27,555 nt of DNA, from assembly GCF_042767895.1 (NCBI RefSeq), contig NC_091574.1:25193564-25221118 (forward strand), written 5' to 3'. Shown one piece after another: positions 9,584 through 20,533 of this stretch (its first letter is position 1; each line of letters begins with the position of its first letter). A program made the translations under genes and the position numbers. The stretch is from Penaeus vannamei (Eukaryota; Arthropoda; Malacostraca; Decapoda; Penaeidae). Under the pieces are notes generated by a model. The model was not told the origin of the DNA and did not search any database. It saw only the letters and a list, made by a program, of their open reading frames with translations.

Positions 9584-9798
9584 GTGAACAATCATTAACG
9601 TTTTCTTCGTAAGGCTTTGTGTGATAACGTTTGTGTGGTGGTCGTAGGCCGAGGAAACGTCACGCAAGCCTGCTTTTTTCTCTTCTTTTTAAGATTAATG
9701 ATGCTGGCGATGATGACTGCAACAACGACGCTAATTTATGCAATGCGAAAGGTGATGAAATGTTCACTTGGGTGTATTAGGGGGAGGCAGGACGATAG
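9584..9798. other. Unique island, no gene seen
   Basis: Complex sequence with degenerate GATGATG / AACAACGACG triplets near 9698-9735. No splice-flanked frame. Confidence 0.5.
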
Positions 9799-9866
9799 TG
9801 TGTGTGTGTGTCTGTGTGTGTATGTGTGTGTGTGCGCGTGTGTGTGTGTGTGTGTGTTTGTTTGTT
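9799..9866. repeat. (GT)n microsatellite
   Basis: An imperfect GT run with CT and AT substitutions gives the Val-Cys frames seen here. The following 150 bases (9867-10019) are unique, without a gene. Confidence 0.95.
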
Positions 9867-10019
9867 TTATGTCGGTCTGTCTGTATTCCATTCAGCCGCC
9901 CTCTCCACGAAGCAACTTCGGGAAGAAGGAGAACCTCCTTGTCCTGACCGCATCCTTGTCCTGCACTTGGTTATCTCGGAGGGATCTTGATTAAGGAATG
10001 TGTCCCGGGTCAGTGAAGC

Positions 10020-10615
10020 AACGCGGGGAGGAAGCCGGGGGAGAGGGAGGGAGAGAGGCAAGGGGGAAGGAGGGAGGGGGGTGAGAGAGAGAGCACGGGG
10101 GAAGGGAGGGAGAGAGGCAAGTAAAGGGGAGAGTAAGGGAGAGAGGCAGGAAAGGAGGGAGGGGGGGGAGAGAGAGAGCCAAGGAGGAAGGGGGAAAGAG
10201 AGAGAGCGAGGGAGAGAGCCAAGGAGGAAGGGGGAAAGAGAGAGAGCGAGGGAGAGAGCCAAGGAGGAAGGGGGAAAGAGAGAGAGCGAGGGAGAGAGGC
10301 AATTGGGGAAGAAGTGAGGGAGGGAAAGAGAGAGAGGGAGGGAGAGAGGCAAGGGGTAAGGAGGAAGGGAAGAAGGGAAGATGGGAGGGAAATAGAGAGA
10401 GAGAAAGAGAGTCTAAATAAATAAAAAGAGATGCTTAAAGGCTGGAGGAAAAGGAGGGAGGGAGGGAAAGAGGCAAGGGGGAAAAAGGAAGGGAAAAAGA
10501 GGTAGAGGGGGATAGGAGGGAGGGAAGAAGAGTGGGTGGAAGCGAAGAAGAGTGGGTGGAAGGGAATAAGAGAGGGCGAGAGGGAGACAAGAGGGAAAGG
10601 AGGGAGGGAGAGCAA
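10020..10615. repeat. GGGAGAGAGGCAAGG polypurine minisatellite field
   Basis: Imperfect units of about 40-45 bases built from GGGAGGGAGAGAGGCAAGGG run through the interval, with a perfect core array at 10172-10299. A second small duplication, GGAAGCGAAGAAGAGTGGGT-like, lies near 10528-10565. Confidence 0.9.
10172..10299. repeat. Perfect 40-bp tandem repeat, three copies
   Basis: The block starting CCAAGGAGGAAGGGGGAAAG recurs at 10179, 10219 and 10259 with no mismatch in the repeated part. Near-identity indicates a recent expansion inside the older degenerate field. Confidence 0.93.
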
Positions 10616-11160
10616 TGATGAAAATGAAGATGAAAGGAACTCGCAATCTTTGGAAAATATAAGAGAAAGAAATAATTAAATACATACGAAAACCACGATT
10701 ACTGGATGAACACTGACATCGACTCTTTTGGCCACTCGAGCTAAAAAGGGCGAGATATAAGAACAATGTGCAATCGAAAGATAGGAAGTAAAGAGCACTG
10801 GTCAGATTTCATTTGTCTTGAGGAGGAGGCGGAAGAGGTGGATAATGTAGGGTGAAGAGGATGGTTATGGATGGCGGATCAGGATCAGGGAAGAGGAAAG
10901 GGAGGTCACGCACACATAAAACATACATACACGCGCGCATAGACACGCACACAAACACGTGCGGATACACGTACGTACGCACAACACACACACACACACT
11001 AGTGAATAGATTCGTATTTTTTTATATCATATATTACAAAGTACTCTGTGTGTATATATATGATTATGTGCAGATTTTCGTGTTAGAGAGGCTTACACGT
11101 AATAAAGTCTGCAGACGTTAAACAGACCAGCAACAAACAACGAAAATATCGTTCACTAGA
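10616..11160. other. Unique A/T-richer sequence with short (CA)n patch
   Basis: Complex sequence containing CACACA/ACACGCAC patches at about 10908-11000 and AATAAA at 11101-11106. There is no upstream open frame to make the AATAAA a credible polyadenylation signal. No gene called. Confidence 0.55.
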
Positions 11161-11600
11161 CTAGCCCTCGCCCTCCCCTCCGCCACCCCCCCACCCCCTC
11201 TCCTTTTCCCTCCCCTCCTCCTCCACCTCCCCCCCTCTCCCTCCCCTCCCCCACCACCCCACCCCCCCCCCTTTTCCTCCCCTGCTCCTCCCACTCCACC
11301 TCCGCCCTCTCCCTCCCCCTCCGCCACCCCCCCCACCCCCCCTCTCCATTTCCTCCCTCCTCCACCCTCCGCCCTCTCCTCCTCCGCCACCCCCCACCCT
11401 CTCCATTTCCCTCTCCCCCTCCCTCCTCCACCTCTCCGCCCCTCTCCCTCCCTCCGCCACCACCCACCCCCTCTCCTTTTCCCTCCTCCTCCTCCACCAC
11501 CCCCCGCCCCTCTCCATTTCCTCCTCCTCCTCCACCTCCGCCCCTCTCCCTCCCCTCCTCCACCACCCCCGCCCCTCTCTCCTTTTCCCTCCCCTCCCGC
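11161..11600. repeat. CCGCCACCCCCC cytosine-rich minisatellite
   Basis: Imperfect units of about 50-60 bases each combine CCTCC(A/G)CCACC, a C-run and CTCTCC(TTTT/ATTT)CC. The minus strand is correspondingly G-rich with many G-runs (quadruplex-prone); the C-rich strand could form i-motifs. The Gly/Glu/Arg frames on minus are translations of it. Confidence 0.9.
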
Positions 11601-11770
11601 CCCCAGCCCCGCCCTCCGTCGGTTCAAAACGCTGTGCGGGCGGGCGGTTATATTAACGCTCATTCGCCTATCGCTATTTTTAGGCAGCGCGGGAGGAGTG
11701 CACGGAAATTCGAACACTGAAGAACCACTTGGCGGAATGAAGAGGTTCTTCAATCAGCGAAATGATCGGT
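11601..11770. other. Unique island, no gene seen
   Basis: GC-rich at first, then balanced. A minus-strand frame runs through it into the repeat field but has no recognisable protein or splice site. Confidence 0.5.
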
Positions 11771-12180
11771 CTTAACCTCTTGCACCTCGTCTCCCCTCTC
11801 TGACCCCCTAACCCCCCTCCCCCACCCCTCTAGTTCTTCTGTCCGCCCCCCTCCAGTCGGTCCCTCACCCCTCTTGTTCTTCTTCTCCCACTCCCCTAAT
11901 CGCTCCCCCCCCCCCACCCCTCTTGTTGTTCTTTCCCCCTTTCCACCCCACCCCCACCCTCCTCCCCTACCCCCTCTAGTCTTCCTCCCCCCCCCTTCCC
12001 AATCCCCTCTCTTCTCAGTCTTCCTCTCCCCTCCCCCACCCCTCTTTGTTCTCCTCTCTCCCCCTCCCCCCACCCCTCTTGTTCTCCTCTCACCCCTTCC
12101 CTGACCTCTTTTGACCCCCACCCACCCCACACTCAACGCTCCGACCCCTCTGACCTCGTCCGTCCCCTCGCCGACCCGAT
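11771..12180. repeat. CCCCCACCCCTCTTGTTCT minisatellite
   Basis: Units of about 45-60 bases with the shared core CCCACCCCTCTTGTTCTYCT recur at roughly 11865, 11917, 12035 and 12071. C-runs are frequent. Confidence 0.85.
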
Positions 12181-12351
12181 TTCGTCTCCCTTCTCGTGTC
12201 TCTCTTCCGTTTATTCCGTCTGTTCTGTCTCCCCGGGTGCCCTTCGTCGCTCCTCGGCCACGGGGGCTTCGTTACCCAGATATTTCCTGGGTTTGTCCTT
12301 CGCTTTACCTGCCCCCTTTGCTCTCTGTCTCCCTCCCTCTCTGTCTGCTGG
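12181..12351. other. Unique stretch, no gene seen
   Basis: Pyrimidine-biased but complex sequence leading into the TCTA array. Open frames across it continue into repeat on both sides. Confidence 0.5.
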
Positions 12352-12712
12352 TCTGGCTGCTTAACTATCTGTCTCTCTCTTTATATCTATATCTATCTAG
12401 CTGTAGGTCTGTCTACTCAACTGTGTGTCTTTATCTATATCTATCTATCTGTCTGTCTATTTGTTATCTGCTGATTTGTCTGTTTAACTATTTGTCTCTC
12501 TCTTTATCTATATCTATCTATCTGTAGGTCTGTCTATTTAACTATGTGTCTATCTATATCTATCTATCTGTGTATGCCTACTCAACTATGTGTATTTATC
12601 TATGTCTATCTATCTGTAGGTCTGTCTACTTAACTATGTGTCTGCATCTATATCTATATCTATCTATCTGTCTGTCTATTTGTGGGATTATCTATTTATC
12701 TATTTATCTAAC
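12352..12712. repeat. TCTA/TCTG higher-order minisatellite
   Basis: About six monomers of 46-70 bases each begin CTGT(A/C)(G/T)GTCTGTCTA, pass through AACTATGTGTCT and end TATCTATCTAT. The tetranucleotide content is embedded in a larger repeating unit rather than a simple TCTA run. Confidence 0.85.
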
Positions 12713-12990
12713 TCTACCTCTGTGTCTCTTTCTCGATCCTTCTCCTTCCCTTCATTTTTCTTTATAGTTTTTTTTTCTTTTTCTCTTTCTTTTGGGAGTT
12801 AGTTACTTTACCTGGAGAGGGAAATTGCTAGGTAAAAAAAAAGGGTTTCACTCGAATTCAAAACTCCCGAGTGGAATGTGTGAAGGTGGGTGGGAAAGGG
12901 TGATCCACGGGACGGGTGTGATAGTGTGAACACCCATTTGACCGCAGAGGGGTGGGGTGGGGGTGCGAGGGCGGGGGTGGTTTCGGTCTT
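12713..12990. other. Unique sequence, no gene seen
   Basis: T-rich then G-rich complex sequence with an A9 run near 12834 and G-runs at 12950-12980. Confidence 0.5.
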
Positions 12991-13475
12991 CTTTCTATCC
13001 TCCTCTTTACTCTCTCGTCTGTGCCCTCCCCACTTCTTCCTCGGGTTTCTGTTACGTCTTCCCTCCTCTTCTTTCTCTTTTCGATTGTCGTTCGTTAATT
13101 TCTCTTTGTTTCCTTTTTCTTTGGCTCTTCTCCCTCGCACTGGCAGACCTCTCTTGTCTCCTTGTCATTCTTCATCTTTCTCCCTTATTCACCACCCTCG
13201 CTTTATCTCTTTCTTCTTCCACGCTAATTCTCATTCTCTGCGTTCACCCTCTCTCTCTCCTTCTCCACCCTCTCCTTCATTCTTCATCTTTCTCCCTTAT
13301 TCACCACTCTCGCTTTATCTCTTTCTTCTTCCACCCTAATTCTCATTCTCTGCGTTCACCCTCTCTCTCTCCTTCCTCTCCCTCTTATCTCTCTCTCTCT
13401 TCTTCTCTGATTTGTCACCTGAAGGCCCCGTTTCACTTCCCTCCCCTCCCTATGCCACCCCCCACCCCTCCCCTC
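12991..13475. repeat. Pyrimidine field with a 112-bp tandem duplication
   Basis: 13165-13263 and 13277-13375 match over 99 bases with two differences (offset 112). The rest is CTTTCTC/CTCTCT-type pyrimidine. Near-identity points to a recent tandem duplication. Confidence 0.93.
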
Positions 13476-13640
13476 TAGTGCCTGACCCTCTTGACCCTTC
13501 CTGACACCGCTCACGACGCCTCAGAAGCTCTTTTGATGCTGGGTCTCGGTTGGCACTCATGAGGGGCGTGGCACTCATCCCTAACTTGGCACTTAGGGGA
13601 GGCCGGGATATGCACCCAGGGCACGGCTATGATTCATCTC
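13476..13640. other. Unique island with TTGGCACT repeats
   Basis: Complex sequence with three GGCACT(C/T)A motifs at 13552, 13569 and 13586 (17-base spacing) and CTGACCCTC/TTGACCCTT near 13481-13500. No gene called. Confidence 0.5.
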
Positions 13641-14310
<670 letters not shown>

Positions 14311-14575
14311 TTTTATTTCTCCTTTGGCTCGTGTGTCTTCCTTCCTCCCTTGCTATCTCTTAACTCATCTCGCATTGTGCACGTAACTTTCTTCTTATCA
14401 GTCCCTTAGAATGGTTTGAAAGGGCGATTACAGGACATAGGGACTGACAAGAGGACATGACAAAGTGATTTTGTGTGAGGGGGGAGGGGGGAGGGGGGGA
14501 GGAGGAAATACAGGACATGGGTATGGGCGTGTCCCGACGGATACCGATAAGGAAGGCCGGCCAGGTAGGACAAGG
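14311..14575. other. Unique stretch with G-run cluster
   Basis: Complex sequence with GGGGGGAGGGGGGAGGGGGG at 14479-14499 (quadruplex-type). No exon is recognised on either strand. Confidence 0.5.
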
Positions 14576-14770
14576 CACGTGCTCTCCCTTTCCCCCCTTC
14601 GCCAGCCCACCTTCTCCAGCCCCCCTCCTTGCCGCCCTCTTCCTCTTTCTCTTTCTCTTGCTCGCTGTCTCTTTTTCCCCCTCCTCTCCCTCTCGTTGTT
14701 GTTCTCTCTTTCTCTCCCTCCTCATCTCTGCCCCCTCTTTCCGGTGGCCCGTAACGTTTGGTATTAGATT
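14576..14770. repeat. Pyrimidine-rich stretch
   Basis: CCCTTTCC and CTCTTTCTCTTTC runs with interspersed G; low-complexity frames only. Confidence 0.7.
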
Positions 14771-17440
14771 GTTGCTGTTTTTTTCTTGCTTTCCGTCTTT
14801 CTTTCTCTCCTCTTTTCCACCCTGTTCGTTATCTAGCGTCGAAGGCTGGCCATCAGGATCGCATTTGGCGCTTCGATTAACAGGATCTTTGCGCTGAGAC
14901 GGCGATTTGATTTTAATTGCCCGGTGATTTATCTGTCGTATCTGCGCGCGTGGGCGGGGCCGGCGCTGGAGGGCGAGGTGGCTATCGGGCCCGGAATTCG
15001 CCCTGTGGGAAATGTCCTTTTTTCTTTCTTTTCTTCTTTCTCTCTTATTTCGTCTTCGCTCTCTCGGGTGATGAAGGCATGCAGGCGTCGGCGACATGAT
15101 GATGGGCGTGAGGGCGTTGTTGTGTCTGCGGGCGCGGGCGTGACCAGTCTGAAAAGGCGACCTTGAGATTATCGTTGGAGGTTAAAACGTGTTGTTAGCG
15201 ATCAGTGCCTTTTTCTTCTTCTCTTTTGGTGGCCTTGATGATGAGGATAATCCTTTTGTGGAGGAATGTTGATATTTTTTCCGTCCTGACTTATTCATGA
15301 TTACTGTCCTTGTGAAGACAGAATTAGCCCAAAGGTGAAGGGCTTATCATCTGCTGCATAAACAATTTACGAGACGCAGCTGGAGTGCCTTTTTCCTGTA
15401 CTGATATTGCATCCTGTTGCTTCGAGTTTCCGGTTATTTTTCGACGGACTTTCCGTTACGTTACGGATTTCGGGTCAATCAGAGGACGTGGGTGAAAGGA
15501 CCCGGATGTGTCGGCGAACGGATTACCAAGCAACAACGCAAATGAAAGGTTCGGTAATACTACATGCGTTTCCCTGGGATAGGGAAATGTTGGCCAGGCA
15601 TCTTGGGCCATTCCGAGGCTTTCGTCGGAGCCGCGTGTCCCCGCGAGAGGGTTATCCGAGAGGAATTCCACGGCCATTTGCCTGCGTCAGAACACCTCGT
15701 CGCTCATTAGGATCGCGGACTCGACACGCTCGGGAGATAAGGAGGCTCGGGGCCGCGCGCTCTCAGGGAGACGAAAGTCCTGTTCGAGATTTCTCGGTCG
15801 CAGGTTGTCATGGCGGCCCTCGGCTTATCGTGGCTCGGTCGTGGCTCTCGGGCCATTGAGGCGTCCCTCGGCGACCTTGTGGCTCTGATGGATAGCAGGT
15901 GAAGGCTGGCGAGGCCTCCTCCGCGGCGCCGCCTCACGTTACGCAGCTGATGGATCGCCGGGCCGCTGCAGGTGACGCCCGCGTGCATTGTCTTCGCGGG
16001 TGATAGATACACTCGGCCAGCCCCCGCCGCCCCCCGCTGCGGGAGCCACGTTTGGCCGGAGGAGCGCTACCGCATTTGCCTTCTCTCGCTGGTCTCCGAG
16101 CCCCCGTTTCCCCCTCATTCCATCCTCTCCTTTCTCTCCTTGACAATCTCTGTAAATCTCTTTTCGTCACAAGAAAGTTTCGACACTCATTGTCTAAGAT
16201 CTGCGCCAGATTTAGAGATAGTGCGAGTGACATCGATGATAGTTTAGTTTCTCTCTTTGCGTGAGTCACCGAGACACAATACAACAAAAGGGACGCAAGC
16301 GTTTTAATTTTACCAATCTCGCTGCGGTGTATTATGCGTCGCCTAACCGGAAAATAGAGCCCTGAGCCACATCGCCGTCTTGCAGCAGATCTAAAAGTTA
16401 CTCACTGGAAAAGGCTTCCGGCGCTATTGTTTACATATCGCAGACCTTGAACCGATTTAGAACATTATGAATCATAATCGGACTTACAGCTATTGCCGTC
16501 AGTGCCTTTCATACTGTTGTTTCTTTCTTTCTTTTTTGCTTGTGCCACTTAGAAAATTGGCGGCTGTGTAATGACACGCTGAAGGTCGCATTTTCAATCG
16601 TCTGGCAATTTTCTCGATTATTGTCATCACAGAGAGGTTATGTAGTCTGTCAGCACTTATCACTTTGTTTTATTTTCTTCGTCCCAGGAGACTTTCACAA
16701 AGGCGCAGAAAAGTGGCCGCCCCGACGCTAAACAAACACCGGCGCGCTTTTATCGGGTCATCTGTTTTCGGCGGAGGGGGGGGGGGGGCGGCGGCCCGCG
16801 ATCTAAAAAGCCGGTCAGGTGCACAACAAGAGGCTATTTCGCTCGACCCGTTAATCGGACCCGGCCTTGGCGCTTCTCTGGGGACCGCGATCGCCCCGCC
16901 GCATCACTGGCTCCTTTGAGAGCGGTTGGACGCGGAAAGAGGAGGCTCTTGAGAGGGGGAGAGTCCCTTAGACCCTCTGACGGCGGAGGAAGAGGGAAGG
17001 GAGAGGAAGGGCCCGAATAAGGAGGTATAAAGGGAACCCTTGACACGGCGGCGAGGATCACAAGTGGCTCCGGTGATGGAAAGGCAAGACGTCGCTTTTT
17101 TTCTTCCTTTTTCTTCTTGACGACCGCGGCGAAAGTGCGAATCGCCAGTATGTAAACCGACGTCGTTTCCAGGTGATGTCATCGTGGGGTTTCCGGGATG
17201 CACGGCTCTGTGAATGTTGTTCTTGGAAGCGGCTATTTTCAGCTCGGGGAAAGCCCAGGAGAAGGGGAGGTCGGGTGGGTGGGCGGGGGAAGGGGGAGCT
17301 AAGACTCGTGCTCCGATAGGCAGTATCTCGGCCTCATCTTGACCCTCGCCTCTCCCGCGTCGGCCTCGTGAGTCACTCGCTCGCTCGCTCACCCCGCGCT
17401 GACCCCGCCCCCGCCCCCGCCTCGCTCCGGCCCGCTCTGC
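14771..17440. other. 2.7-kb complex-sequence island, CpG-rich core, no confirmed gene
   Basis: The largest part of the window without long tandem repeats. 15400-16080 is CpG-rich and complex. A frame from ATG at 15508 to 15859 (117 residues, Arg-rich, normal complexity) has no recognisable domain and could be chance in GC-rich DNA. GC-box-like GGGCGGGG lies near 14953, a forkhead-type TGTTTAC at 16428-16434, and T-rich acceptor-like tracts end at 16549 and 16687. A TATA-like element is at 17026. The island could be a regulatory region or contain untranslated exon sequence, but neither is shown by the sequence. Confidence 0.5.
17026..17060 (+). promoter_or_regulatory. TATA-like element with possible initiator
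   Basis: GGTATAAAGGG places TATAAA at 17026-17031, in GC-rich surroundings. A TCACA initiator-like sequence has its A at 17060, about 34 bases downstream, slightly longer than the usual 28-32. The first downstream ATG (17077) opens only a 14-codon frame, so no protein-coding transcript is evident. Confidence 0.25.
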
Positions 17441-17473
17441 TTTCCCCGCAATACCCCTTATATATGCGGCGCA

Positions 17474-17805
<332 letters not shown>

Positions 17806-18260
17806 CTTTCTCTCTTTCCTCTCTGCGTGTATCTCTCCCACCCTCCATTCCTTTCTCTGTAAGGTCTTATCTCCGCCCATCTTCTGAAGTGTTTCCTGAC
17901 AGTTGTTTTTGATTCCTATCGCTGCATCTTTTGTTTATGAATGAGGGAAATGGCGTTTTCTTTTTTCGGCAGCATCGCGGAGAATGTTTCCATGCATATA
18001 TTTGCCGGAAAATATGGTGGAGAGTGTTTTTAGGAAGGCGAGAAGTTTTCGAAAATCAATTAGATTTGTATTTTTTTTCCTAGCTAGAAGATGAGATGGT
18101 CGTCAGCTGTTTCTAACTTTGCTGAGACGTATAAGTAAGAGTGTAAAGCATCTATGTTTTTATTGATAGCGGTATTGCAACGTTGACTTTGAGGCTACTT
18201 TTTCCGCTCGTCTTTTCTTATTGGCTGAGATTTTTTTCTTTTCTTTTCTTTTTCGGGGAT
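17806..18260. other. Unique A/T-balanced sequence, no gene seen
   Basis: Complex sequence with T-runs near 18070 and 18228-18252. All frames close quickly, and no splice-flanked exon or RNA gene is seen. Confidence 0.6.
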
Positions 18261-18870
18261 ATTTGCCCTTTCCTCCTCCTCCTCTTCCTCCTTATTTTCG
18301 TCTTCCTCCTCCTCCTCCTCCTCCTCCTTATCTTAGTCTTCGTCCTCCTCTTATTATTATTATTATTCCTCGTCGTCCTCCCTCCTCCTCCTCCTCTTCA
18401 TTTTCCTCTTCTCCTCCTCTTCATTTTCCTCTTCTTCCTCCCTCTTTTTCCTCTACCTCTTCTCTTAGTCATGTCCTTTTGCCTCCCTCTCCTTCCCTCT
18501 TCTCGTTGCCTTCTTAGTCCACCTATCCATCCCTTTCCCCCACTCACCTCATCCTCCTCTCCGGTCTTCTTCTCCCCCACGCACCTTTTCCTCGGCCCCT
18601 CCCTCCTCTTCCCTCCTTCCTCCTCCCTCCTCCCTCCCTCTCCCTTCCCTCCCCCTCTCTCCCCTTCCTCCCCCTTCCTTCCTCGGCCCCTCCCTCCTCT
18701 TCCTCTCCTTCCTCCCTCTTTCCCTCTCTCCCTCCCTCCCTCCCTCCCTCCCTCCCTCCCTTCCCTCCTCCCTCCCTCCCTCCTCCTTCCCTTCCCCTCC
18801 CTCCCTCCTCCTCCTCTCTCCCTTCCCCTCCCTACCTCCTCCTCCTCTCTCCCTTCCCTCCCTCCCTCTG
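18261..18870. repeat. CTCCTCCTC and (CCCT)n polypyrimidine field
   Basis: CTC triplet-rich sequence with a short ATT run (18351-18366), then (CCCT)n at about 18725-18760 and a TCCTCCTCCTCTCTCCCTTC unit twice near 18806-18855. Confidence 0.92.
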
Positions 18871-19240
18871 AGATAAGAGCGGCCAGGTGATCACGGCGAA
18901 GATAATCATCCCGAACATTCCATGGCGATTCCTGTCGGCTTCTGTTCCTTCTCTGGCGTGTTTGGATGTTTGATTGGTGTTTGTTACTTTCGTTGCTTGT
19001 TAATCCTTTTTGTTTTGTTTTTCTTATTTCTGTGTTTCGATTATTGTTTATTTGTTTTGTGTGTGTGTGTGTGTTTCGATTAATGTGTATATGCGCACAT
19101 ATTTTTTCTTCTTTTTCTTTTTTCTCATTTCATCATTCCTTTTCGCTCTTTCTCCTCCTCCTCTTTCTGTTTTTTTTTCTTCTTTTTTCCGTCTTTTTTT
19201 CTCTCTTTTGATTTATTCACATCCCCTCCCTTTCCTCTAC
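18871..19240. other. Unique then T-rich sequence
   Basis: Complex sequence to about 19090 including a short GTGTGTGTGTGTGT at 19060-19073, then a T/C-rich stretch to about 19330. Phe/Leu-rich frames are compositional. Confidence 0.55.
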
Positions 19241-19860
19241 CCACCCACGTAGCATAACTGCAGTGCATTCTCCTCCCGCCTGCACTTTCTCTTTATCCCT
19301 TCTCCTTTCTTCTCCTCTTTCCTCTTCCCTCTTCGTTATCCACACCCTGTCACAGGAAGAAAAAAAAATGAAATAGATTAAAAGAGGAACAGACTGAACT
19401 ATTTCTCCTGAACAAAAGCAGATCTCCTTCCTTCCTTTGCTCTCGAGTGACCTGGCAGCGCAAAAGGTCACGTCATCGAGGGCTTTCACACGTAATTGGG
19501 GCGTTTGTGGCACGTCCGTTTCACACCTTGCACGTGACATGTCTGGGTACGTGACATATGCCTGGTTCTCCGTCGCCGGGGCGTGCGCGGCGGGTGAAAT
19601 TCGGAAGGCGGGAGAAGGAGTCTTGCTTCTCCTTTTATTTTCTCTCTCTCTCTTTTATCTAGGTTTTTATTGTTCGTTTTTTCGTAAATTTGTTATTCTG
19701 GTTTTCATTGTTTTTTTCGTTCTTTTTCTTGTCTTCGTTTCGGCTTGTTGTTGTTCATCTTCGCCTTCCTTCTCGGACTACTGTTGATCTTATCATTCGT
19801 ACTCCTGTCTATCCCACGAAAGTTTTAATTGTTTCCCAAAGAAAAGAGAGAGAGAGGGCA
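19241..19860. other. Unique sequence containing a spaced ACGT-core cluster
   Basis: Complex sequence with no recognised gene. Five ACGT cores lie between 19470 and 19552 (separate entry), preceded by TGACCT at 19448 and AGGTCA at 19465, an everted pair of nuclear-receptor-type half sites. Confidence 0.5.
19468..19555. promoter_or_regulatory. Cluster of five ACGT-core sites
   Basis: ACGT occurs at 19470, 19490, 19512, 19532 and 19549, spaced 20, 22, 20 and 17 bases. Contexts include TCACGTCA (CRE-like), CACGTG (E-box) and TACGTGAC (E-box/HIF-type). bHLH, bHLH-PAS and bZIP factors bind such cores. Use as an enhancer is inference. Confidence 0.3.
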
Positions 19861-20107
19861 GGGGTACGTTGCCCTCCCCTCCCCCCTCCCCCCTCCCCAT
19901 GCTGCCATACCACCCGGGCGGGATGTGATCGAAGAGCATAATGAATCAATCGGAACTTTCACGTGGCGTCGGGGCTTCCGGCAGCGTGTGAGCGTTTTTT
20001 TTTTTTTTTCCTTCATCTCTTGTCTCTCTTTCTCTTTCTCTCTCTCTCTTCTCTGCGATCGACCTTAAATATCTCCTTCAGGATGGTTCTTTAGTAGGTC
20101 AAAGGAT

Positions 20108-20245
20108 GGTGGAGGGGGGGGGGGGGTAGAGGATGAGGGGTACGGTAGCGCCCCATTCCCCGCTCCCCCCCCCTCCTCCCGGTCCCCCACCCACTCCCCC
20201 ACCCTCCTCCCCGTCCCCCACCCACTCCCCCACCCTCCTCTTCGT
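20108..20245. repeat. G-run followed by 32-bp C-rich repeat
   Basis: A run of 13 G near 20115-20127 is followed by two copies of a C-rich unit (CCCCCACCCACTCCCCCACC, at about 20184 and 20216). The opposed G-rich and C-rich segments could pair imperfectly. Confidence 0.85.
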
Positions 20246-20411
20246 AGCTTCATGTATTATATTGAAAGCCGCGTTTGCTGTTGTCGGCGCCGTCCCTTCT
20301 CTGACGGTGTCGGGGCTGGCTGTCGGTCGTCGGCTTGCTCGCTTGCAATCAGCTTCTAATTGCACGCTGACGAGAGAGAGTTTGTTTTGATTCTATTCTC
20401 TCATGAACTGG
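20246..20411. other. Unique stretch, no gene seen
   Basis: GC-balanced complex sequence with short frames on both strands and no splice-flanked exon. Confidence 0.5.
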
Positions 20412-20438
20412 CGAGAGAGAGAGAGAGAGAGAGAAAGG

Positions 20439-20530
<92 letters not shown>
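20412..20530. repeat. (GA)n microsatellite
   Basis: GA runs at 20412-20433 and 20441-20530 are separated by AAAGGGG. The Arg-Glu and Ser-Leu frames are repeat translations. Confidence 0.97.

Positions 20531-20533
<3 letters not shown>

Noticed and set aside
11095..11110. AATAAA at 11101 as a polyadenylation signal
   Set aside because: No upstream exon or open frame on the plus strand and no downstream GT-rich element clearly tied to it.
15508..15859. 117-codon plus-strand frame in the CpG-rich core of the island
   Set aside because: It is Arg-rich with no recognisable domain, splice border or promoter, and stops are rare in GC-rich DNA. Kept only as a note in the island entry.
16540..17020. 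Two acceptor-like tracts (ending 16549 and 16687) followed by open frames
   Set aside because: The tracts are good, but no consensus donor follows at a sensible distance in frame, and the GC-rich composition explains the lack of stops.
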